Positions 17,613 to 26,312 of a stretch of 50,253 bases of DNA are shown in pieces. Every line of letters starts with the position of its first letter. The stretch's first letter is position 1. The DNA is from Porticoccaceae bacterium. GTDB lineage: Bacteria; Pseudomonadota; Gammaproteobacteria; Pseudomonadales; Porticoccaceae. The stretch spans positions 1-50,253 of the forward strand of contig JALOAH010000017.1 of assembly GCA_023228865.1 (NCBI GenBank), in the 5' to 3' direction. The notes beneath the pieces were generated by a model. That model ran no database searches, was not told the origin of the DNA, and worked only from the letters and a program-made list of their open reading frames with translations. The position numbers and the translations under genes are program-made.

Positions 17613-19308
17613 GCAGGATCCCCACGCCATCGCCGGCAAGTTACTGGCCGAGGGGTTTGCCCGCTCCGGCCCGAAGGCCGAGCAGTTGAGCGACCCCATC
17701 GAGGACACCCCCATGGTGGTCACATTGGACCAGTTGCGTCCCTACGACCTCAACCCGCGCGTGACCCGCAATCCCCGCTACGATGACCTCAAAGCCTCAA
17801 TTCGCGAGCGGGGGCTCGACGCTCCTCCGGCTATCACCCGGCGGCCCGGTGAGTCCACCTATACCATCCGCAATGGCGGCAACACCCGTTTGGCCATACT
17901 CAATGAACTTTGGCGTGACACCAAAGACGAGCGCTATTTTCGTATCACCTGCCTGTTTCGCCCGTGGTCGGCGCGCGGTGAGATCATCGCGCTGACCGGC
18001 CACCTGACCGAGAATGAACTGCACGGCGGGCTTTCATTTATCGAACGCGCGCTGGGCATCGAAAAGGCGCGGGAACTGTATGAAGCCGAAGGCGGACAGT
18101 CACTGTCACAATCCGAACTCTCCCGTCGCCTCACCGCGGATGGCTACCCCGTTTCTCAGTCCCATATCAGCCGGATGCAGGACACCATCCGCTATCTGCT
18201 GCCCGCGATTCCCACCCTCCTGTACGCTGGCCTTGGGCGTCCACAGACCGAACGACTCACCACCTTGCGCAAAGCCGGGGAGCGGGTTTGGAGCACCTAC
18301 GTCACCAAGGACACTGGCGTGGACTTCACCACACTGTTCCAGGAAGTCCTCACCCTCTTCGATCATGCCGGCGATGAATTTTCTCTGCAACGCATCCAGG
18401 ATGAATTGATCGGGCAAATGGGGCACGTCCTCAATGTGGACTACGATACTCTGGCGTTGGCGATTGACAGTTCCGCACATCGGCAACGGACGCTCGAAGC
18501 GCCGCCACCCGATACGTCCGGATTACCTCATAATTCGGATCAACCCGTAGTCCCAAAAACGCCGGTATCGCCGGATATCAATCACCTATCTCAGCCGGTG
18601 GCCAACCCGCACATTGACGAAGATGATCCCCGTTCGATCAAACCATTAGGGCAATCAAAGGCGGCGGATACTCCGGCTGCCAGCGCGAACCCCGCTGAAT
18701 ACACACCCGACGAAGCACGGGCTGCCGACAACGAAATTCCCGAGGAGTCCCTACCCTCGACAACAGACCGCTTACAATCGATTCAACGCCTGGTGGCCGA
18801 ACAAACCGGTGAGAGGCTGCCCGAACCAATTAACGCTGGGGCAGACACGTATTCTCCCCTGACAGAAACAGGGGCTACTGAATCCTCACTGGGTTCACCG
18901 GACCAGCTTCGCATCACCATCGGCGAGCTGGCCGCCACCATCGCCAACGAGATTGGCGAAAGCGGACGAGTGAATCCCGTCAGTACGGGCATCGGTTTCA
19001 CCTGCCGGCGCGACGGTACAGCTCCGAATGACGTGCGGTCGGATATCCCCTCACATCCGTTGTTTTCCTTGTTGTCGGCGATGGAAACCTGTGCCTGCGC
19101 AGATAGCCCGACGGTGCAGTCTGCGTCTGTCGCCGATATCGTGCGATCACTGCTTGGGGACTGGTTCCATACCGGCCAGGAATCTACCCTCCATCTCAGC
19201 GATAGCGGCCTGGACCGTTTATTCCAGCTGTTCCGTCTGGCGCGACAGCTGCGGGAATGGCAGTGGAGCGACGCGCCCGAGCCCGCCGACAAACCCGGTC
19301 GTCGGTGA
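17605..19308 (+). CDS. parB: ParB-family protein of PFGI-1-class ICE
   Basis: ParB binds parS-like sites and CTP and works with ParA. The N-terminal ParB nuclease-like domain is at about residues 28-130 (LDQLRPYDLNPRVTRNP, then YTIRNGGNTRLAILNEL, where NGGNTR stands for the usual GERR box). A helix-turn-helix follows (SQSELSRRLTADGYPVSQSH, about 155-180). After about residue 290 comes a long Pro/Asp/Ser-rich low-complexity linker (about 150 residues), then a helical C-terminal part. At 567 residues it is longer than chromosomal ParB, as usual for ICE versions. The ATG at 17605 is preceded by AGGAATCCCCGCC. Confidence 0.9.
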   Translation: MAEQDPHAIAGKLLAEGFARSGPKAEQLSDPIEDTPMVVTLDQLRPYDLNPRVTRNPRYDDLKASIRERGLDAPPAITRRPGESTYTIRNGGNTRLAILNELWRDTKDERYFRITCLFRPWSARGEIIALTGHLTENELHGGLSFIERALGIEKARELYEAEGGQSLSQSELSRRLTADGYPVSQSHISRMQDTIRYLLPAIPTLLYAGLGRPQTERLTTLRKAGERVWSTYVTKDTGVDFTTLFQEVLTLFDHAGDEFSLQRIQDELIGQMGHVLNVDYDTLALAIDSSAHRQRTLEAPPPDTSGLPHNSDQPVVPKTPVSPDINHLSQPVANPHIDEDDPRSIKPLGQSKAADTPAASANPAEYTPDEARAADNEIPEESLPSTTDRLQSIQRLVAEQTGERLPEPINAGADTYSPLTETGATESSLGSPDQLRITIGELAATIANEIGESGRVNPVSTGIGFTCRRDGTAPNDVRSDIPSHPLFSLLSAMETCACADSPTVQSASVADIVRSLLGDWFHTGQESTLHLSDSGLDRLFQLFRLARQLREWQWSDAPEPADKPGRR

Positions 19309-19318
19309 GGGTTAGACT

Positions 19319-19879
19319 GTGTCAGGTCCCCACCCACTCAACCAGGCCGTTATCGCACAAGCGCTGCATGATTTGCGCAACGGCCAGCTGCGACGCTGCA
19401 AGGCCATGGGGTTTGGGGAAGAGGAACTCGATGCCCTCAAACACCCCGCACTGGTGAGTGTCCTGATCAATGCCTCGGTCTCCTGGTGCAAGGTCCAAGT
19501 TAATCGCGAGGTACTGAAGCATCTGCTCCGCCAGGTCGAGGATGTCGAGCAGGAAATCCTGACGATAGACCGAATGCTCCGGCTGGGGGCCAGTACCGAT
19601 ATGATCAGTAGATTTTACGGACTGACTCACCAGGAAGTGGCGCTCCGCCGCGATGTGCTGGGCCTGCCAAAACGCAAGGGGCGACACCCGGTATTGAGCG
19701 AAGAACAGGAAATGACGCTGTGGCAACGATGGCAACCCGCCATCAAGGCGAGAGAGATCGATTTCGATGACGACGCGGCCATGCTGGATCTCGCCATGGA
19801 GTTGGCCGAGGCGTTGAGCCTGCCCATGTCGGTGATCTGGGCCACTATCCGGAGCTGGATTGACCAGGGACTGGCGTAG
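19319..19879 (+). CDS. DUF2857 domain protein
   Basis: This 186-residue protein has the order and content of the DUF2857 proteins of ICEs: a helical N-terminal half and a putative helix-turn-helix (TDMISRFYGLTHQEVALRRDVL, about 100-120), followed by LPKRKGRHPVLSEEQE. The C-terminal part is helical and acidic. It begins with GTG 10 bp after the parB stop and ends 2 bp before the replication gene. Its exact role is unknown; the helix-turn-helix and context suggest a regulator or replication accessory protein. Confidence 0.85.
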   Translation: MSGPHPLNQAVIAQALHDLRNGQLRRCKAMGFGEEELDALKHPALVSVLINASVSWCKVQVNREVLKHLLRQVEDVEQEILTIDRMLRLGASTDMISRFYGLTHQEVALRRDVLGLPKRKGRHPVLSEEQEMTLWQRWQPAIKAREIDFDDDAAMLDLAMELAEALSLPMSVIWATIRSWIDQGLA

Positions 19880-19881
19880 TC

Positions 19882-21024
19882 ATGGCTGCCGATGACCCGA
19901 AGGGTTCTCCGGATGCCCTGAGCGCAATATTGGAAACCGCCTCCCGACAGAGCGGCAAGACCGCAGCTCAGGACGCGATTCTGTTCAGCGGCAACCGCCA
20001 CGAGAGCGTCCCCCGCGCGCTCTTCTTTGACCGGCGCCTCACACCCCTGGAACGCAATGCCTGGCAGGTACTCCGTCTCCTGCTGAACCCCGAAGAGATC
20101 ACGGTCTTTCCCACCTACGAACGATTGCGCCCCTTTCTCGCCGCCATGCCCTGTACCGGCAAAGCCTCTCACGAAACCGTCGCCCGGGCACTGACACTGT
20201 TGCGGCTCACCCGCTGGCTGAGCCTGGTCAGGCGTCGGCGCAACGCCCGAACCGGCCGTATCGAAGGGAACCTGTATGTGCTTCATGACACATCACTCAC
20301 CCCGTTTGAAGCCATACACCTGGATACCGACTACCTCCACCTGATCAGCCAGTCAATCACCCATGCCAGCAAGGCGATACAACGCGTTGCCTCGGAAACC
20401 CTGCGGGAACTGGCGGACGATCCGCAGGTGAGCCAACGCGCACTGCCGACCCGCCTGCAGGCCATCACCGAGCAGTTGCTTACCCCCTCATCGGAAAAAG
20501 CGGCAGGTTATCCACAGCCCGGCACTGGCCACCAATCCGAAGAAGGGAATAGGACCCCGCTTCGGAATGACGAAGAACAGCCTTCGGATTCCGAAGCGGG
20601 TCGGCAAGCCAGTGGTAACAACGGTCTTCGGAATCCGAAGGCAGACCGTACAGTAAGTAGTAGTAATCAAAGTATTCATAAAGTACTTACTGTACGGGAG
20701 CTTGCCAAAAATCTGCATTTGTCGGACTATTTTTCCGCACTGCGGGAGGAACAACAGAGAGGCGCACTGGCCGCGTTGCGCCAGGTGGATGAAAAGCTGC
20801 AACAGGCTGTGCTGGATGAATGGACCGTGCGCTGCCTGTCCGGCGACGTGCGCAATCCCGCCGGCTACCTGTTCGGCATTATCCAAAAAGCCATCCGCGG
20901 TGAATTCAATACCTGGGTCGGGGATCTGCTGGCCGACGCGCGTCCATCATCCGGGCACATCCCCGATGACGAGCGAACGGTGCATGAACATATGGCGCAG
21001 CTGCGGCCGTTATTCAAACCCTGA
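19882..21024 (+). CDS. STY4528-type ICE replication protein
   Basis: The position (after DUF2857, before the PFL_4669-type gene) and N-terminal sequence (ESVPRALFFDRRLTPLERNAWQVLRLLL, winged-helix-like, about residues 38-90) match the STY4528 family of pathogenicity-island replication proteins. The 380 residues fall into an N-terminal helical/winged domain, a disordered charged linker (about 200-260), and a C-terminal helical domain (LTVRELAKNLHLSDYFSALR to the end). The linker is encoded by DNA packed with palindromes beside an AT-rich tract, listed separately as a candidate origin. Replication initiation is inferred from the family name and this layout. Confidence 0.82.
   Translation: MAADDPKGSPDALSAILETASRQSGKTAAQDAILFSGNRHESVPRALFFDRRLTPLERNAWQVLRLLLNPEEITVFPTYERLRPFLAAMPCTGKASHETVARALTLLRLTRWLSLVRRRRNARTGRIEGNLYVLHDTSLTPFEAIHLDTDYLHLISQSITHASKAIQRVASETLRELADDPQVSQRALPTRLQAITEQLLTPSSEKAAGYPQPGTGHQSEEGNRTPLRNDEEQPSDSEAGRQASGNNGLRNPKADRTVSSSNQSIHKVLTVRELAKNLHLSDYFSALREEQQRGALAALRQVDEKLQQAVLDEWTVRCLSGDVRNPAGYLFGIIQKAIRGEFNTWVGDLLADARPSSGHIPDDERTVHEHMAQLRPLFKP
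20534..20697 (+). other. Candidate replication origin inside the STY4528-type gene
   Basis: Two full 15-bp palindromes lie at 20582-20596 (CTTCGGATTCCGAAG) and 20626-20640 (CTTCGGAATCCGAAG), centres 44 bp apart. Half-sites AATCCGAAG (20534-20542) and CTTCGGAAT (20560-20568) precede them. Directly downstream an AT-rich stretch (20646-20697) is bounded by perfect 14-bp inverted repeats, CCGTACAGTAAGTA and TACTTACTGTACGG. Iteron-like sites followed by an easily melted region within the initiator gene is the layout of the lambda O origin. Function is inferred, not shown. Confidence 0.55.
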
Positions 21025-21052
21025 ACGGTGTTTGCAGCGGAAGCCCTTTCCG

Positions 21053-21125
21053 GCGCTATGCGAGTCGCATAGCGCATCCTGCCAACGATCCGCCCCTTAA
21101 GGTTATGCCACTCGCATAGCGCCAT
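21053..21125. repeat. Two TATGC-N5-GCATAGCGC dyads
   Basis: The first copy is a perfect 10-bp hairpin, GCGCTATGCG AGT CGCATAGCGC (21053-21075). About 45 bp later TATGCCACTCGCATAGCGCC repeats the pattern TATGC-N5-GCATA followed by GCGC. Both lie in the 215-bp gap before the PFL_4669-type gene. They look like paired regulator sites or a structured leader. Confidence 0.55.
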
Positions 21126-21239
21126 CTGTTGCAGCACCCTCACCCCGACAATCCGGCTCCCACCGGCATCGACTTGTTGACTGACAGCCTTCCGCTGGCG
21201 CAGGACACTCATCAGCAAACTGACAACGGGAGTGATCCT

Positions 21240-22028
21240 ATGGCCAATGACATGAAGATGAACCTCGGCTCCCTGCGCAGCACCATGACGCTGACGCTGC
21301 ACACCCACCACGCCTCGCGCATCTGGCATGGCCGGGCTCCCGCAGAAGGCCGCCCAGGCATCATCGGTCTCAACGGGTTTCTGGCCATCATGAATAAAAT
21401 GAAACGCGGGGCAGAGCAGGATGACCCCTATTCCGACTGGTGGATGCTCCGCGTCGAGGAGAAGTTGGCCGACACCAAGGACCGGTTACAGGCGCTACGG
21501 GAGCAGGTCGATCAGGCTCTCGCCGATGTCCCCGCAGCCCTCAGCCTGGGAGACAATCTCAATGTCCAGCCGGTGACGCTGCCGCTGTTTGTGAACGCCC
21601 AACTGGGATTTATGGCCGTGTACCTGCTCGCGGATTTTGACGCACTGGCACGGCATCTCATTCTCGCCCATCACACTGCCCTGATTGATCGCAGCACCCT
21701 GGAACGGTGGCTGAACGACGGTGCCCATGCCCTGCGCAGCCTGTTCTCACTGGCCCAGCAGTACAAATATTCCGGAACCAAACGGGACGACTATGCCGCC
21801 AGAAATGCCGCCGCCCGTGCAGCGCTCGAAAAATACGGCCCGCTGCCGCAAGACGTGCTCGAAGGCACTCGCCGGTCCCGCTTCGCACCACCACTGGCAC
21901 GCGACTCATCTACAGCCGATAGCGATGACGTCGGCAATACCGAATCGCCTCTGGCAGTGGACAAACCCACACCGGTAGACACAACGGCACCCCAATCCGC
22001 CGAGAGTGACGAGAGCGATTCGCTATGA
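21240..22028 (+). CDS. PFL_4669-type ICE protein (TIGR03761-like)
   Basis: This 262-residue protein sits in the fixed place of the PFL_4669 family in ICEs of this class, between the STY4528-type and DUF3158 genes. Recognisable stretches are LGSLRSTMTLTLHTHHASRIWHGR and NGFLAIMNKMKRGAEQDDPYSDWWM. The last 45 residues are acidic and disordered. I chose ATG 21240 because GGGAG lies 7 nt upstream; the frame could extend to a TTG at 21129 that has no ribosome binding site. Molecular function is unknown. It overlaps the next gene by 4 bp. Confidence 0.85.
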   Translation: MANDMKMNLGSLRSTMTLTLHTHHASRIWHGRAPAEGRPGIIGLNGFLAIMNKMKRGAEQDDPYSDWWMLRVEEKLADTKDRLQALREQVDQALADVPAALSLGDNLNVQPVTLPLFVNAQLGFMAVYLLADFDALARHLILAHHTALIDRSTLERWLNDGAHALRSLFSLAQQYKYSGTKRDDYAARNAAARAALEKYGPLPQDVLEGTRRSRFAPPLARDSSTADSDDVGNTESPLAVDKPTPVDTTAPQSAESDESDSL

Positions 22029-22561
22029 GCCACCCTCACCCACAAGGCAATCGCTATTTCGTGCCTCTGGTACAGACTGACTTCCAACGCCTGGAACACG
22101 CCGCCTACCTAAAAGGCCTTTTAAAACCTTTTAAAGGTAAGGGGGAACTGGAGGACTGGGCCGACCAATGCCGAGCGCTCCGGGATGACCTGATCGAACT
22201 CGCTGAGCGGCGGGTGCTCGGGCAGGTGCGTGGATACCCCTTCACCCTGCTGGGGGTACATCTGGCCCAGCAAGCCACCAGCGCGGGCACCACTTTTCTG
22301 CGCTGGCGCAATCTCGATCGCTCCAGTATGGGAGTCCCGCTCTGGGAGCAGGCGATGCTCAGTTCAGCAACTCCCGACAAACTCGTCGACGACCTTTACG
22401 CTCAGGAGCTACAGCGCATCGCCCTGAATATGCAGATCAGCCTGACTCACAGCATCGCCCGCCAGGCTTTTGAATGCGCCGAGAAGATGGCCCGGGCCGA
22501 GATGATTTACCTGCAACGTGCCGATCGGCAACGTTTAACCACCGAGGAGGAATCCCCATGA
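22025..22561 (+). CDS. DUF3158 family ICE protein
   Basis: This 178-residue, largely helical protein matches DUF3158 in position and appearance (FVPLVQTDFQRLEHAAYLKGLLKPFKGKG near the N-terminus, then FLRWRNLDRSSMGVPLWE). It is translationally coupled on both sides: ATG overlaps the previous stop as ATGA, and its own stop overlaps the ssb start. Its position between PFL_4669 and SSB suggests a DNA-processing role, but no catalytic motif is visible. Confidence 0.85.
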   Translation: MSHPHPQGNRYFVPLVQTDFQRLEHAAYLKGLLKPFKGKGELEDWADQCRALRDDLIELAERRVLGQVRGYPFTLLGVHLAQQATSAGTTFLRWRNLDRSSMGVPLWEQAMLSSATPDKLVDDLYAQELQRIALNMQISLTHSIARQAFECAEKMARAEMIYLQRADRQRLTTEEESP

Positions 22562-22956
22562 GCACACATTTTTTTGGCGAAGGCAACATCGGCTCGAAGC
22601 CCGAGTACCGCGAATTTGCCAATGGCAACGACGAACCCCGGCGACTGCTGCGGCTGAATGTCTACTTCGACAATCCGGTACCGGTGCAGGAAGGGTACGA
22701 AGATCGCGGGGGCTTCTGGGCCCCGGTGGAGCTGTGGCATCGCGACGCCGAACGCTGGCACCTGCTGTATCAAAAAGGGATGCGGGTTCTGGTGGACGGG
22801 CGCACAGTGCGTGACGAGTGGGAGGACGCAGAGGAAAACGAACGCGTCACCTTCAAGATCGAGGCACGACGTGTGGGTATCTTGCCGTACCGGCTTGACG
22901 ATGTGGTACTCAGCGCCAAATCCACCAGCGAAGAGTCACCTGCGGACGACAGGTGA
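22558..22956 (+). CDS. ssb: ICE-encoded single-stranded DNA-binding protein
   Basis: The protein has one OB-fold of the ICE SSB type (MSTHFFGEGNIGSKPEYREF, later RRLLRLNVYFDNPVP, APVELWHRDAERW, GMRVLVDGRTVRDEWED). It has 132 residues, shorter than chromosomal SSB, and lacks the usual DDDIPF-type acidic tip, ending SEESPADDR instead. It should coat ssDNA made during ICE replication and transfer. The ATG at 22558 follows GAGGAGGAATCCCC and overlaps the DUF3158 stop. Confidence 0.88.
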   Translation: MSTHFFGEGNIGSKPEYREFANGNDEPRRLLRLNVYFDNPVPVQEGYEDRGGFWAPVELWHRDAERWHLLYQKGMRVLVDGRTVRDEWEDAEENERVTFKIEARRVGILPYRLDDVVLSAKSTSEESPADDR

Positions 22957-23287
22957 ATTGATCGGAACGCTGGCCGGCCATGAGCGGCTGTAGCAACCTT
23001 TGGCCGCTCATCCTGCGCCAGCCACTCCCTGCCCGCCAATACCCTGCACCAGGATGCAGATCCAGCGCTGGCAACTCGGAAAAGCGGAACGTGATGGAGC
23101 CTCCTGTTCTTCCACTGTGTTCCATTCGCGCCACAGTGCGAAGCTTTGGTAGCGCTATCTCTCGCCACACTAATGCAAATGTTCGGATGAAAGCCGGAAC
23201 ACCCGGTGCCGGTTTCATCGCGGTGGCCGGCGCTGCCGGAGGCGACAATAACCGGGTGTTCTGTCACCACCTTGCCGGAGTCATCAC
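22957..23287. other. Hairpin-rich gap between ssb and topB
   Basis: No gene is seen in 331 bp. A 9-bp stem ATGAGCGGC/GCCGCTCAT (22980-23011) lies close to the ssb stop. A 10-bp inverted repeat GAACACCCGG (23197-23206) / CCGGGTGTTC (23252-23261) lies just upstream of topB. Neither has a T tract. Confidence 0.5.
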
Positions 23288-25300
23288 ATGCGCCTGTTCC
23301 TGTGCGAAAAACCCTCCCAGGGAAAAGACATCGCACGGGTATTGGGTGCAACACGGCAAGGAACCGGCTGCTACAGCGGTACCGGCATTACCGTAACCTG
23401 GTGCATCGGTCACCTGATCGAAGCGGCAGCCCCGGAAGTTTATGGTGACGAGTACAAACGCTGGTCCCTCGATCAGCTCCCAATTATTCCCAAGGTCTGG
23501 CGCAGCGACATCAAAGCATCGACCGCAGCCCAGTACAAGATTGTCAAACAATTGCTCAAGCAAGCCACTGAGCTGGTTATCGCCACCGACGCAGACCGTG
23601 AAGGTGAAATGATTGCCAGGGAGGTGATCGAACTGTGCGGCTACAACGGTCCCATTCAGCGATTGTGGCTTTCCGCACTCAACGACGCCTCTATTCGCAA
23701 AGCGCTGGGCGCTCTGAAACCCGGGAGCGAGACCCTGCCGCTGTACTACTCTGCGTTGGCGCGGTCGCGGGCGGACTGGTTGATCGGTATGAACCTGAGC
23801 CGGTTGTTTACCCTGCTCGGTCGCCGCAGTGGTTTCGAGGGCGTGTTATCCGTTGGACGTGTGCAAACCCCTACCTTGCGTCTGGTGGTAGACCGCGACA
23901 GGGAAATCTTTGCGTTCACCCCAACCCCCTACTGGTCAATTGCGGTCAGGCTCATCTCGTCCGAAAGTCACTTTCTTGCGGAGTGGATACCACCAACGGA
24001 CACCGCCGACGAGGCGGGACGCTGCGTACAGGAGCAGGTGGCGCAGCACGCCGTTCAATCCATCCGGACCGCCCGAACGGCGCGAGTCTTGTCAGCCGAT
24101 ACAGAGCGTGTCCGGGAGGCGCCGCCACTGCCTTTTGATCTGGGAACCCTGCAGGAGGTCTGCTCACGACAGCTGGGGCTGGATGTCGCGGAAACCCTTC
24201 GGATTGCCCAGTCCCTGTATGAAACCCACAAGGCGACGACGTATCCCCGTTCAGACACCGGGTACTTGCCGGAAAACATGCGGCGTGAGGCTCCCGTAGT
24301 GATCAAAGCCTTGCTTGCGGCGGACCCCGCGTTGGCCTCTCTTATTGAGACACTGGATCTCAATCTACAGTCCCGCGCGTGGAACGATGCCAAGGTCACG
24401 GCGCACCACGGCATTATCCCGACACAGGCGCCCTGCCAGCTGTCCGCCCTATCGGATAAAGAGCAGGCGGTCTACGCCATCATCCGTGCCCACTATCTGT
24501 GTCAGTTTCTCCCCCACCATACGTTTGATCGAACGACGGTGCTGCTGGAAGCCGGGGAACAGCCGTTGAAGGCCACCGGCAAGCGGGTCATCGATCCCGG
24601 TTGGCACCGGGCACTGAGAAGTGATGCACAGGACAATCAGCAGGAACCGGGAGCGCAGCCTAGCCAGCAACTGCCCTCCCTCGCCACCGGCACAGACTGC
24701 AGCATTACCGGCACCGAACTAAAGGCACTGCACACCAAGCCGCCCAAACCCTATACACAGGGCGAATTGATCAAGGCCATGAAAACCGTCGCCCGCCTGG
24801 TAAATGACCCGCGCCTGAAGCAGATTCTCAAGGAGACAACCGGTATCGGCACCGAAGCGACACGCGCCGGCATCATCAGTGGTTTGCTTGATCGCGGTTA
24901 TCTGCAAAAACGTGGTCGAGCCCTTCGTGCCACGGAGGCAGCCTATACCTTGATCGACGTGGTCCCGGAGGCCATCGCCGATCCGGGCACGACGGCGATC
25001 TGGGAACAAACCCTGGATTTGATCGAAGCGGGAGACATGACCCTCGGCGCCTTCCTCGACAAGCAAAGCGCCTGGGTGACACAACTGGTCCAGCAGTACG
25101 GCACCCTCTCCCTGGACATCAAACTGCCACCCTCACCCACCTGCCCGGATTGCAGCTCACCCATGCAACGGAAAGGCGGTCACAAAGGCGCGTTTTGGTC
25201 CTGCGTACGCTATCCGGACTGTAAAGGGACGCGCCCCATCGCGAAGCCTCTGCGTGGGAAAACACCCAGGCAGCGGCGACGGTCCACACCTCACAGCTAA
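23288..25300 (+). CDS. topB: DNA topoisomerase III (type IA), ICE form
   Basis: Topoisomerase III relaxes and decatenates DNA by cutting one strand. The 670-residue protein has the TOPRIM domain at the start (MRLFLCEKPSQGKDIARVLGA; acidic motif ATDADREGEMIAREV) and the active-site region TTYPRSDTGYLPENM, with the catalytic Tyr in TGY. The later conserved block is EATRAGIISGLLDRGYLQ. A C-terminal zinc ribbon (CPDCSSPMQRKGG, then SCVRYPDC) follows. TopB genes of this kind are fixed members of the PFGI-1/ICEclc replication module. Confidence 0.95.
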   Translation: MRLFLCEKPSQGKDIARVLGATRQGTGCYSGTGITVTWCIGHLIEAAAPEVYGDEYKRWSLDQLPIIPKVWRSDIKASTAAQYKIVKQLLKQATELVIATDADREGEMIAREVIELCGYNGPIQRLWLSALNDASIRKALGALKPGSETLPLYYSALARSRADWLIGMNLSRLFTLLGRRSGFEGVLSVGRVQTPTLRLVVDRDREIFAFTPTPYWSIAVRLISSESHFLAEWIPPTDTADEAGRCVQEQVAQHAVQSIRTARTARVLSADTERVREAPPLPFDLGTLQEVCSRQLGLDVAETLRIAQSLYETHKATTYPRSDTGYLPENMRREAPVVIKALLAADPALASLIETLDLNLQSRAWNDAKVTAHHGIIPTQAPCQLSALSDKEQAVYAIIRAHYLCQFLPHHTFDRTTVLLEAGEQPLKATGKRVIDPGWHRALRSDAQDNQQEPGAQPSQQLPSLATGTDCSITGTELKALHTKPPKPYTQGELIKAMKTVARLVNDPRLKQILKETTGIGTEATRAGIISGLLDRGYLQKRGRALRATEAAYTLIDVVPEAIADPGTTAIWEQTLDLIEAGDMTLGAFLDKQSAWVTQLVQQYGTLSLDIKLPPSPTCPDCSSPMQRKGGHKGAFWSCVRYPDCKGTRPIAKPLRGKTPRQRRRSTPHS

Positions 25301-25478
25301 GGCGTCATACGACCCCCGGCAATTGAGGCGCACTGGCCCGAAATCGGGCAGCCCAGGCACGCGACCCCTTCTGTCACGGCGTGCGCACCCTGTCGGTTTT
25401 CACTCACCACGGGTGAGAAGGTTTCTCCTCCGACAACTATTGAGAGTAGTTGCCAGTCATCAGCCTGCTTCCGTTGCT

Positions 25479-25531
25479 CCCGAAGGGTCTCCTGGGCGCT
25501 TGCCGCGCGAGCGCCCAGGAGACCCTTCGGG
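25479..25531. repeat. Perfect 22-bp inverted repeat, 9-nt loop
   Basis: The left arm (25479-25500, beginning CCCGAAGGGTCTCC) and the right arm (25510-25531, ending GGAGACCCTTCGGG) are exact reverse complements, separated by TGCCGCGCG. The stem is about 70% GC with no flanking T tract, so it is not a standard terminator. Confidence 0.8.
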
Positions 25532-25705
25532 GTTGACGGTACTCATTCCCGGTGCCCGCCGGTGAAACACTGGGCTCCCTTTGTGCGCGGATGTGTGCCA
25601 CAACATTCCGGCTCCAACCACGACACGGGTCGGGTGAATCGCCAAGAGAAACGGCTTTGATGACGGCCAGATTATCATGTGATTCACGGGTGGTGATTTC
25701 TCGTT

Positions 25706-25727
25706 GCCGAAGGTAATCGCCTTCGGC
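25706..25727 (+). terminator. Weak terminator-like hairpin
   Basis: An 8-bp stem GCCGAAGG/CCTTCGGC with loop TAATCG is followed by a C/T-rich stretch (CTTCTCTTTCTTCG) rather than a clean T run. Termination would be partial at best. Confidence 0.4.
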
Positions 25728-26032
25728 TGCCTTCTCTTTCTTCGCTTTGTCTCAGCGCCTCTGCCCCCACAGCGTGCCAATCCGGTCGCCGCGGAAACCC
25801 CATAGACCCTCGCTCACACACCACCCTCTCGACACGATACCCCCACATATTGCTGACCCGGTCAGCACTGTGCCCCGGCAGCAGCGGTCTTCAATGCTGC
25901 ATCGCGGATATTCCGCGCCGACCGCGCCAGCCCGTTCCGCATCGTATCGCGGGCGTCCGCCTTCACCGGTGGCGATGCCTTGTTGTTCCAAGAGCCCTTT
26001 TCACTCTGTAGCAAACCGCAGGAGATCAAACC

Positions 26033-26284
26033 ATGTCTACCCGTAATCATCCTCCACCCGGCACAACGTGTCAGGAAACACCGATAACCACCGGTCGATT
26101 GGCCAAGACGTTCGCCGACCGGAGTCTGCCTCTGCAAGTTCTGCGCAGTGGCCGCGGCTACTACCTCGGCACCTCAGATCAGGACGGCCCGGTTTCCCGG
26201 GAATCTGTCGAATATTTTTCCCAACTCCCCGACGCACAACACGCACTGGATACCGGCAACTGGACCCAGCGCGAAGCGCCATAA
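26033..26284 (+). CDS. Hypothetical ICE protein, 83 residues
   Basis: A good ribosome binding site (AGGAGATCAAACC) precedes the ATG. The small soluble protein has a central part LPLQVLRSGRGYYLGTSDQDG, which looks like a beta-hairpin core, and then SRESVEYFSQLPDAQHALDTG. I do not recognise a family. It opens the accessory block and is followed after 28 bp by the next gene, so the two are probably one transcript. Confidence 0.75.
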   Translation: MSTRNHPPPGTTCQETPITTGRLAKTFADRSLPLQVLRSGRGYYLGTSDQDGPVSRESVEYFSQLPDAQHALDTGNWTQREAP

Positions 26285-26312
26285 CACGTTTCATAACTTC
26301 AGGAGATTTTTT

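Larger units (their letters stand above)
25301..26032. other. 732-bp gap with serial hairpins after topB
   Basis: No coding region is convincing here. Four inverted repeats follow one another: CTCACC/GGTGAG (25403-25417), CAACTA/TAGTTG (25434-25452), a perfect 22-bp repeat (25479-25531), and GCCGAAGG/CCTTCGGC (25706-25727) with a pyrimidine-rich 3' side. The block could hold a terminator, an origin of transfer or a regulatory RNA. A Shine-Dalgarno for the next gene is at its right end. Confidence 0.5.

Noticed and set aside
22770..23354. A 194-codon minus-strand frame over ssb and the gap before topB
   Set aside because: It overlaps ssb, has Cys/Arg/Gly-rich random composition and lacks a ribosome binding site.
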